From assembly GCA_022566435.1 (NCBI GenBank), contig JADFIX010000364.1, positions 1 through 5,312 on the forward strand: DNA of 5,312 bases, given 5' to 3'. This DNA comes from Planctomycetota bacterium (lineage in GTDB: Bacteria; Planctomycetota; Phycisphaerae; UBA1845). The notes under the pieces were generated by a model, which had not been told where the DNA came from, did not search any database, and saw only the letters and a list, made by a program, of their open reading frames with translations. This document shows, piece after piece, positions 1 through 5,312 of the stretch. The position numbers and the translations under genes were made by a program. Position 1 is the stretch's first letter. Each line of letters opens with the position of its first letter.

Positions 1-105
1 GGCGTTTTACCCGTGGTCGAGAGTGCGGACGACCGCCACATTGTGGGTGTAGTCGAACAGCGCGATCTCCTGCGCGCGGTACACTTGTCTCAGCTATCTC
101 AATAA
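1..105 (+). CDS. CBS-domain protein, C-terminal end (5' partial)
   Basis: Reading frame 1 is open from the window edge to a TAA at 103-105 and encodes 34 residues. It contains LPVVE, then IVGVVEQRDLLRA, which is the usual ending of a CBS domain: a small-residue beta strand followed by G-V-V, a short turn, R-D-L and a final helix. CBS pairs bind adenosine nucleotides and regulate attached channels, transporters or enzymes. The tail after the domain is only about eight residues, so the CBS domain is the protein's C-terminus. The N-terminal partner lies outside the window; a ClC-type chloride channel, an Mg transporter or a stand-alone CBS protein are all possible. The motif match is good but short, and the product cannot be named more exactly. 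Confidence 0.72.
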   Translation, partial: GVLPVVESADDRHIVGVVEQRDLLRAVHLSQLSQ

Positions 106-238
106 CCTGGCACAGCCTGCCTGCCGCAACCAGTTTGAAGTGGGTCCGAGCCTCGTCTCTCCTTCCATTCCGGCGAGCGGAACTGGGACGACGCTAGTGT
201 CCGAACGGCTAGAATATCCGCGCAATGGGTCGTTCGTA

Positions 239-267
239 TTGTATCCGGGGCAGAGATTCGCTAGAAT
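239..267 (+). promoter_or_regulatory. possible sigma70-type promoter upstream of the CHRD remnant
   Basis: TTGTAT (239-244) and TAGAAT (262-267) are separated by 17 bases. The -10 box matches the consensus at 5 of 6 positions and the -35 box at 3 of 6. The site lies about 95 bases before the first ATG of the CHRD remnant, in a non-coding gap (106-362) where I see no gene. The octamer GCTAGAAT, which contains the -10 box, also occurs at 208-215. This is a pattern match only. Confidence 0.28.
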
Positions 268-337
268 GATGACTTCGGAGGCGCAACTGGGAAATCCTCT
301 TTGAAGTCAGAGCCACACGATTTGATAGACTCGATTG

Positions 338-360
338 GCTCCGCCGGGCAACGGCGGAGC
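338..360. repeat. perfect 9-bp inverted repeat (hairpin)
   Basis: GCTCCGCCG (338-346) and CGGCGGAGC (352-360) are perfect inverted copies around the 5-base loop GGCAA. The stem is very GC-rich and ends two bases before the ATG at 363. No T-run follows on the + strand, so it is not a standard intrinsic terminator for the upstream CBS gene. It could be a structured leader, a factor-assisted terminator or a dispersed palindrome. Its closeness to the ATG makes that ATG a doubtful start. Confidence 0.6.
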
Positions 361-362
361 TC

Positions 363-722
363 ATGTGTCGACGGGAGGCGCTTAGCGAGCAAGCGTTTTT
401 CGCACCGGTCCGGATCCGAGTGTCTAAGATCACCTCACCCGCGACAGACATCGGCAGCGTGACGCTGTCACCGGACGGGTTTCTGTATTTCGACATCGTC
501 TTTGACGGTTTGGTGGCTCCTCAAATCGCCGCGCATTTCCACGGGCCGGCGATGCCGGGCCAGAATGCCGGCGTCCAATTCTCCTTGCCCCTTGGCAGCA
601 CAATAATCGGCAGCGTCGGCCCGCTCGACGCGTGACAGAGCGACCTGCTCGACGGTCTGTGGTACGTCAACATCCACAGTGCCAAATTCCCGGGCGGCGA
701 AATCCGCGGGCAGGTCGAATAG
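363..722 (+). pseudogene. CHRD-domain protein remnant with in-frame stop
   Basis: One frame encodes most of a CHRD domain, a beta-sandwich found in chordin and in many secreted bacterial proteins of unknown role. Visible family features are SPATDIGSVTLSPDG (residues 25-39), AAHFHGPAMPGQNAGVQF (56-73) and, after the stop, YVNIHSAKFPGGEIRGQVE up to TAG at 720-722. A TGA at 633-635 (codon 91) interrupts the domain where the family usually has a loop of the form L-T-A-A-Q-x-A-D-L-L; the frame is the same on both sides, so one base substitution explains it. The N-terminus also looks degenerate: there is no signal peptide, although these proteins are normally exported, and the usual EVPP segment is not recognisable. 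Sequencing error or TGA recoding are alternatives. Domain identity is fairly sure; loss of function is likely but not proven. Confidence 0.65.
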
Positions 723-886
723 AAAGGAATCGGGAACTTGCGGGTTCCGCCGTGCGGTAGAAAAAGCCGAACAAAGAGTTTCAGCAAAGACGATCAACTC
801 CAACCAGACGAACGGCAATCGAAATCTCCTCGCGCTGAAGAGGAGTTCAGAGTTGGTAGTACAGGGTTCCAGCACCACTCACGCTA

Positions 887-2833
887 TCATTCGTCGACGA
901 CGGATGCGGCCTCCGCAAGCAGGGCGCGGGCGGTCTCGTCGCCACTCGCCCAGGGGGCCTCCATTTCACTGCGAAACTCTGTCATCGCGGCCTTTGCCTG
1001 ATCCAGCCGGCCGAGACGCTGCAAACTCATCACCCGACATGCCGTGGCATACACCGAATAGAGCCTCTCGCTTGGCGGGGCCTTCCCTGGAAGCCTTTGA
1101 AGCACCTCCATTGCATCGACGTACGCCGAAGTACGATAAAATGCGAGCGCGAGCGTTGCCAGATTTACGGAATCGTGCGGCTTGCGCTTCACGGCGGCTT
1201 GGGCAAGGATTAAGGCACGTCGATTGGCGGCATCATCGGGGCCGCCGAATCGGACCGTATTCCAACTCAGCTCGCGAAGTGCCACCGGCGTCTTACGCCT
1301 CAGATCTTCAAAAAGAGGAACCATGTCCTTAGGGTCGGGGCGGATGCGATCCTTGGCGTCTTCCGGATTTCGCGTCCTGACATATCCCAGGGCCGCAAGA
1401 TTCTTCGCCACGCGCTTTTCGAGTCGCTCGGTCGTTCGCGCGATCTCGTCGACGGGTGGCCACGCCGACATGATCTCTTCGAGCTTGGCGGCGAGTTCGT
1501 CCGCCACGTGCTCGTTCGTTTCGAGAAGATTTCGCAATTCTCCCGGGTCAGCTCCCAGATCGTAGTACTCGGGTAGGGGGGCTTTGATGAACTTCTTGGT
1601 GATACTCCGCACGCCGTGAAGACTCGCCCATCCGTGGTAGAGCAGGCCTGCTATGGTCTCAATATAGATGACTCGATGGGGGTCGACTTTCGCGGTCAGC
1701 AGGTCGAAACCGTCCAAGGTCAGACCCGCGTCCAAACCCAGCAGGCTCAGGACGGTAGGCATTATGTCGATCAACCCGACCGTGATGTCGTCGATCCGAC
1801 AGGGGTCATCGTGCAACTGCGGGCAATTGATGATTAGCGGAACATGTACGGTCGTGTCGTAGATCAATCTCGAATGGTCTTTCTCCAAGTGCTCGTATAG
1901 TCCTTCGCCGTGGTCGGCGGTCAAGACAATCAGTGTGGAATCGAGCAGTTGATTCGCCTCGAGGAAATCGAGCAGCCGGCGCAAATGAAAATCGGCATAG
2001 GCGATCTCGCCGTCGTACGGATGATCGGCGAATCGCTCGCCGTATTCTCCGGGCGCGTCGTGCGGCAGATGAGGATCGAAATAATGCACCCACATGAAAA
2101 ACGGCTGTTGCGAATGAGAATTCAAATGGCGGGTCATCCACTTGATGGCCATGTCCGTCTGATAGTCGGCACGTCGGGGAAGGGAACGTTCTTCCGATCC
2201 GGGTTCGCCGCGCAAACGTTCGTCATCATAGGTGTCAAATCCCTGACTTATTCCGAAGCGGTGATTGAGGACGTAGGTGGCGACGAACGCCGCCGTGGCG
2301 TACCCGCGCTCACGCAGCACTTCCGCCAGCGTGATCTTGTCTTCACGGAGATTGAAGTGGCCGTTGGTACGCACGCCGTGGTTCGGGACTTCCAGCCCGG
2401 TCATCATCGTACTGTGCGATGGTAGGGTGGCCGATACCGGGGCGATGGCGTGGTCGAAGATGGCACCCTTGGCCGCCAGCGCGTCGATCGTCGGGGTTTG
2501 CGCCGTAGCATAGCCGTAGCAACCGAGGTGGTCGGCGCGAGTCGTATCGAACGTGAGAAACAGAAGATTCCAGTTCTTGAGATCGCCGGGGGCGAGTTGG
2601 CGCTGAAGGCAGGAAAGTGAATCGGGGGTTTCATGAGCCGCCTCGGCCCGGGGCTCAATCGGCGGCAGGTCGCGCTCGCGGCATCCGTTTGGTACGATGG
2701 CGATGAGTACGAGGGCCAAGCGCACAGCGTACGAGCCCGGTAGTCTCGATGGGTGATCGGTGATCAACTGTCTCGGCCACGGCTTCAAGACGGGCTCCGA
2801 TTGACTTCCGTTCGACGTACAAGAGTCTTCCAT
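887..2833 (-). CDS. sulfatase-family (alkaline phosphatase superfamily) hydrolase with C-terminal TPR-like region; Thr at the nucleophile position
   Basis: This 648-residue protein has a sulfatase-fold domain (about 88-485) followed by helical TPR-like repeats (about 535-622). Metal-site motifs are FDTTRADHLGCYG (D96) and TADHGE (D307, H308); HYFDPH (250-255) is also typical. The segment TLPSHSTMMTG (136-146) aligns with the catalytic C/S-x-P-S-R motif, but T136 replaces the Cys/Ser that becomes formylglycine and H140 replaces Arg. It may therefore be a phosphodiesterase or phosphatase, or a sulfatase using another mechanism; the substrate is unknown. LAALGYV and DPKDM (about 479-504) match the usual C-terminal part of TPR-bearing sulfatases. 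Residues 38-51 (RLALVLIAIVPNGC) form a hydrophobic stretch ending in Gly-Cys, a possible lipoprotein signal. A GTG start at 2723-2725 would put it at the N-terminus, so the ATG at 2833 is uncertain. The gene is convergent with the CHRD remnant. Confidence 0.9.
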   Translation of the reverse strand: MEDSCTSNGSQSEPVLKPWPRQLITDHPSRLPGSYAVRLALVLIAIVPNGCRERDLPPIEPRAEAAHETPDSLSCLQRQLAPGDLKNWNLLFLTFDTTRADHLGCYGYATAQTPTIDALAAKGAIFDHAIAPVSATLPSHSTMMTGLEVPNHGVRTNGHFNLREDKITLAEVLRERGYATAAFVATYVLNHRFGISQGFDTYDDERLRGEPGSEERSLPRRADYQTDMAIKWMTRHLNSHSQQPFFMWVHYFDPHLPHDAPGEYGERFADHPYDGEIAYADFHLRRLLDFLEANQLLDSTLIVLTADHGEGLYEHLEKDHSRLIYDTTVHVPLIINCPQLHDDPCRIDDITVGLIDIMPTVLSLLGLDAGLTLDGFDLLTAKVDPHRVIYIETIAGLLYHGWASLHGVRSITKKFIKAPLPEYYDLGADPGELRNLLETNEHVADELAAKLEEIMSAWPPVDEIARTTERLEKRVAKNLAALGYVRTRNPEDAKDRIRPDPKDMVPLFEDLRRKTPVALRELSWNTVRFGGPDDAANRRALILAQAAVKRKPHDSVNLATLALAFYRTSAYVDAMEVLQRLPGKAPPSERLYSVYATACRVMSLQRLGRLDQAKAAMTEFRSEMEAPWASGDETARALLAEAASVVDE

Positions 2834-2919
2834 GCGCGGTTTCCAAGAACATCCTACGGCATCGCGCGTCGCGTGTGAGGCTGAGATTCAGGCGATTCGT
2901 GCCGGATGGCCAAGCGGAA

Positions 2920-2939
2920 GGCGCCGGCTTTCGGCCGCC
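2920..2939. repeat. GC-rich inverted repeat with one bulge
   Basis: GGC-GCCG and CGGC-C-GCC flank the loop GCTTT, giving a stem of 4 bp plus 3 bp with a single bulged C. On its own it is weak, because GC-rich DNA yields such stems by chance. It is listed because three more inverted repeats follow within 150 bases. Confidence 0.35.
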
Positions 2940-2980
2940 CGTACCGATGATGTATTCGCACGACGTGGTCATTGGAATCC

Positions 2981-2995
2981 CTGCCAATCTGGCAG
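2981..2995. repeat. perfect 6-bp inverted repeat
   Basis: CTGCCA (2981-2986) and TGGCAG (2990-2995) pair perfectly around ATC. The sequence after it on the + strand (CTTGATTTGATG) is T-rich but has no continuous T-run, so terminator activity is doubtful. It could also serve as a dyad operator. Confidence 0.45.
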
Positions 2996-3029
2996 CTTGA
3001 TTTGATGCCCACGGAGTAAATGACAGACA

Positions 3030-3053
3030 CCGGACCATCCGAATTCCGTCCGG
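3030..3053. repeat. 6-bp inverted repeat with 12-base loop
   Basis: CCGGAC (3030-3035) and GTCCGG (3048-3053) are perfect inverted copies with 12 bases between them. The element ends seven bases before a second, longer hairpin starting at 3061, so the two would form consecutive stem-loops in a transcript. Confidence 0.45.
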
Positions 3054-3060
3054 CATCGAT

Positions 3061-3091
3061 CAGGCTTTCTGGCGAATGGCCGTAAAGCCTG
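3061..3091. repeat. long imperfect hairpin upstream of the receiver-groESL genes
   Basis: CAGGCTTT (3061-3068) pairs with AAAGCCTG (3084-3091) over 8 bp. After one C-T mismatch and one T-G wobble, an inner GGC/GCC stem (3071-3073 with 3079-3081) closes the 5-base loop GAATG. It lies about 110 bases before the GTG at 3203. It could be a 5'-leader structure of the rightward transcript, or a dispersed palindromic element. No T-run follows directly on the + strand. The pairing is seen directly; a function is not. Confidence 0.6.
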
Positions 3092-3202
3092 TATTTGTAA
3101 AGGGTTACGATTAAGTTGTGTGCGCATCGGGTTGGCGTCCTTTTTGGCACCCTCCGTGCAGGCTACGGTGTAGGTAGAAGGGCCATCGTGTAAGGACGTG
3201 AC

Positions 3203-3622
3203 GTGACGAACCTGCCGAATATCGATCCGTCGCATACGCGAACCGTGCTGCTGTCTCATTCGCAGGACGGAACCGCTTCTTCCTGGGCCCGTGGGTTGGA
3301 CGAGGCGCTGCGCCCCTGTGGGCTGACGCTCTTTCGAGTCAAAACGAGGGCGGCCGCGCTGGCCACCGTGGAAAAGGGCGGGCTGGCGGCCGCGATCCTG
3401 ATCGACGACCGTCCCCGGGTAGACGGGATTACTTTGCTGCGGCTTATTCGTTCGATCGACCTAGTTTTGCCCTGCTGGCTGGTGACCGCGAAGGCCACCC
3501 GACGAACGCTGGAGGCGGCGCTGAACCTGAGCGTTTGCGGTGTCATGGAAACACCGACGGATGCAATCGAATTCACAAGAACACTTGCGACATACTTGGA
3601 CGATCCGCGTCGCCACAATTGA
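3203..3622 (+). CDS. receiver-like (degenerate response-regulator) protein
   Basis: This 139-residue protein has the length and outline of a single CheY-type receiver domain with no output domain: a first strand TVLLSHS (14-20), a helix, AAAILIDD (62-69) followed by RPRVDGITLLRLIR (70-83), CWLVTAK (91-97) and GVMETP (113-118). In active receivers the first strand ends with an acidic pair; here it is S18-H19. The usual Lys-Pro near the end is T117-P118, preceded by E116. D68 or D69 lies near the phospho-acceptor site, but the spacing to the following Pro-x-x-Asp-Gly is one residue short. It is therefore probably a pseudo-receiver that does not follow the normal phosphorylation cycle. The GTG start is supported by AAGGA at 3192-3196, six bases upstream. 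It ends 51 bp before groES, so co-transcription and a link to chaperonin expression are possible but inferred from position only. Confidence 0.7.
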   Translation: MTNLPNIDPSHTRTVLLSHSQDGTASSWARGLDEALRPCGLTLFRVKTRAAALATVEKGGLAAAILIDDRPRVDGITLLRLIRSIDLVLPCWLVTAKATRRTLEAALNLSVCGVMETPTDAIEFTRTLATYLDDPRRHN

Positions 3623-3643
3623 CGGCGCAGACCAATTAACGGA

Positions 3644-3663
3644 CGTCTCATAGACGAAAGGAG
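3644..3663 (+). promoter_or_regulatory. small hairpin plus groES ribosome binding site
   Basis: CGTCT (3644-3648) and AGACG (3652-3656) pair perfectly around CAT. Two bases later comes the Shine-Dalgarno sequence AGGAG (3659-3663), ten bases before the groES ATG. The binding site is clear. The stem is only 5 bp and leaves AGGAG unpaired, so any effect on translation is speculative. Confidence 0.55.
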
Positions 3664-3673
3664 TTTCACGGAA

Positions 3674-3970
3674 ATGGCAAAGCTGAACATCAGGCCTCTC
3701 GGCGACAAGGTGATCGTCAAACGCGTAGAGGCCGACGAGAAGACCGCAGGCGGCATCGTGCTTCCCGATTCTGCTCAGGAAAAGCCGAAGCGCGGCGTCA
3801 TTCTCGCGGTGGGCAACGGTCGTCTGCTCGACGACGGCACCCGGAGCGACATGCAGGTCAAGAAGAACGACGAAGTGCTCTTCACGAGCTACGCCGGTAC
3901 CGAAATCAAGATGGACGGCGACGACTATATGATTATGGATGAGAACGACATCCTAGGCGTTATCGACTAG
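3674..3970 (+). CDS. groES: co-chaperonin GroES (Hsp10)
   Basis: A complete 98-residue GroES, the normal family length (about 95-100). GroES forms a heptameric lid that closes the GroEL folding chamber in the cytoplasm in an ATP-dependent cycle. [13 protein letters not shown] (5-17) is the typical first strand. Residues about 18-35 form the mobile loop, with GGIVLP at 26-31, whose I-V-L triplet binds the GroEL apical domain. [10 protein letters not shown] (41-50) and the following DDGTR lead into the roof loop, and [15 protein letters not shown] (83-97) is the conserved C-terminal strand. The ATG is supported by AGGAG ten bases upstream. groEL follows after 146 bp, the classic order. No CIRCE operator is seen upstream, so HrcA control in its usual form is not supported. 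Confidence 0.97.
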   Translation: MAKLNIRPLGDKVIVKRVEADEKTAGGIVLPDSAQEKPKRGVILAVGNGRLLDDGTRSDMQVKKNDEVLFTSYAGTEIKMDGDDYMIMDENDILGVID

Positions 3971-4116
3971 AAATTTTTTTGCGGATGGTGCGATTCGCAC
4001 GAGCGCCCGGCCTCACGGACTCTTCTGCGACGCATGCGATCGTGCGACGCGCGGTCGACAGACTCGCTCCGAAACGCCATTCGTCAATAGGACAGCTAAC
4101 GAGGAGAATTTAATTC
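3971..4116 (+). promoter_or_regulatory. groES-groEL spacer with T-tract and two palindromes
   Basis: Three bases after the groES stop there is a run of seven T (3974-3980), but no strong stem precedes it, so it does not make a convincing intrinsic terminator. GTGCGATTCGCAC (3988-4000) is a perfect palindrome around one central base. A longer hairpin at 4027-4050 pairs GCG-A-CGCATG with CGTGCG-A-CGC around CGAT, with one A-A mismatch and one T-G wobble. These could adjust the groES:groEL ratio by partial termination, RNA processing or regulator binding; none of this can be decided from the sequence. Confidence 0.4.
4101..4106 (+). promoter_or_regulatory. groEL ribosome binding site
   Basis: GAGGAG lies ten bases before the ATG at 4117 and is followed by the A/T-rich spacer AATTTAATTC. 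It supports 4117 as the original groEL start, even though the frame opened there is later broken. Confidence 0.75.

Positions 4117-5312
<1,196 letters not shown>

Larger units (their letters stand above)
2834..3202. other. divergent intergenic region, no convincing gene
   Basis: This 369-bp stretch separates the sulfatase homologue (leftward) from the receiver-like gene (rightward), so promoters for both should lie here. I could not place a convincing -35/-10 pair: TTGGCA at 3144-3149 is a good -35 box but has no -10 box at the right distance, and TACGAT at 3106-3111 lacks a -35 box. No CIRCE-type operator (TTAGCACTC-N9-GAGTGCTAA) is present. Short frames on both strands show no recognisable domain. 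The main visible structure is four inverted repeats between 2920 and 3091. Confidence 0.7.

Noticed and set aside
826..845. CTCCTC/GAGGAG inverted repeat between the convergent CHRD remnant and the sulfatase homologue, considered as a bidirectional terminator.
   Set aside because: The stem is only 6 bp with an 8-base loop and no T-run on either side, so it is too weak to call a terminator.
679..1332. A 217-codon plus-strand frame.
   Set aside because: Most of it is antisense to the sulfatase homologue's C-terminal part, its product is Arg/Pro-rich low-quality sequence, and it shows no domain.
3020..3060. TGACAGACACCGG, which resembles ends of REP-associated or IS elements.
   Set aside because: No partner end, target duplication or transposase fragment is visible in the window; the likeness is too short to support a mobile element.
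3144..3176. TTGGCA as a -35 box for the receiver-groESL transcript.
   Set aside because: No acceptable -10 hexamer lies 16-18 bases downstream; the nearest candidates are at spacings of about 14 and 21.
2655..3259. Several overlapping minus-strand frames across the divergent intergenic region.
   Set aside because: They overlap each other, lack recognisable motifs and ribosome binding sites, and extend into the real genes on either side.
3623..3673. Search for a CIRCE/HrcA operator upstream of groES.
   Set aside because: No TTAGCACTC or GAGTGCTAA half-site is present here or in 2834-3202; the only dyad is a short 5-bp stem.
3968..3985. T7 tract after the groES stop as an intrinsic terminator.
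   Set aside because: No stable GC-rich stem precedes the T-tract; only a CTAG/CTAG match with a 10-base gap is available.

Overview
The window looks like GC-rich chromosomal DNA from a free-living bacterium, most likely Planctomycetota or a similar lineage. The evidence for that is indirect: a sulfatase-fold enzyme fused to TPR-like repeats, a CHRD-domain remnant, broad intergenic spaces, and groES/groEL with no CIRCE operator. No rRNA, tRNA, CRISPR array, integrase or transposase was seen, and no marker gene fixes the taxonomy.

Layout, left to right. Positions 1-105 are the last 34 codons of a CBS-domain protein on the + strand. After a non-coding gap with one promoter-like sequence and a perfect 9-bp hairpin comes a CHRD-domain gene (363-722, +). 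It is interrupted by an in-frame TGA and lacks a signal peptide, so it reads as a pseudogene. Convergent to it is a 648-codon sulfatase/alkaline-phosphatase-superfamily gene (887-2833, -) with a Thr at the usual formylglycine position. A 369-bp divergent intergenic region follows (2834-3202); it has no convincing gene but holds four inverted repeats.

The right half is a chaperonin locus on the + strand. It consists of a 139-codon receiver-like protein that has lost most phospho-signalling residues (3203-3622), then groES (3674-3970), then groEL (from 4117, running off the window at about E. coli residue 390). The first two genes are 51 bp apart and groES-groEL 146 bp, so one transcript is plausible. 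The receiver-like protein may be a regulator or partner of this locus, but only position suggests it.

The most notable observation is in groEL. A 29-bp tandem duplication (4190-4218 and 4219-4247) shifts the reading frame after codon 36, and removing one copy restores a normal GroEL. The two copies differ only at two synonymous third positions. That pattern suits a chimeric assembly join or strain mixture at least as well as a true mutation. I did not find a clearly new biological system here. The best leads are the degenerate receiver beside groESL, the Thr-type sulfatase homologue and the groEL duplication.
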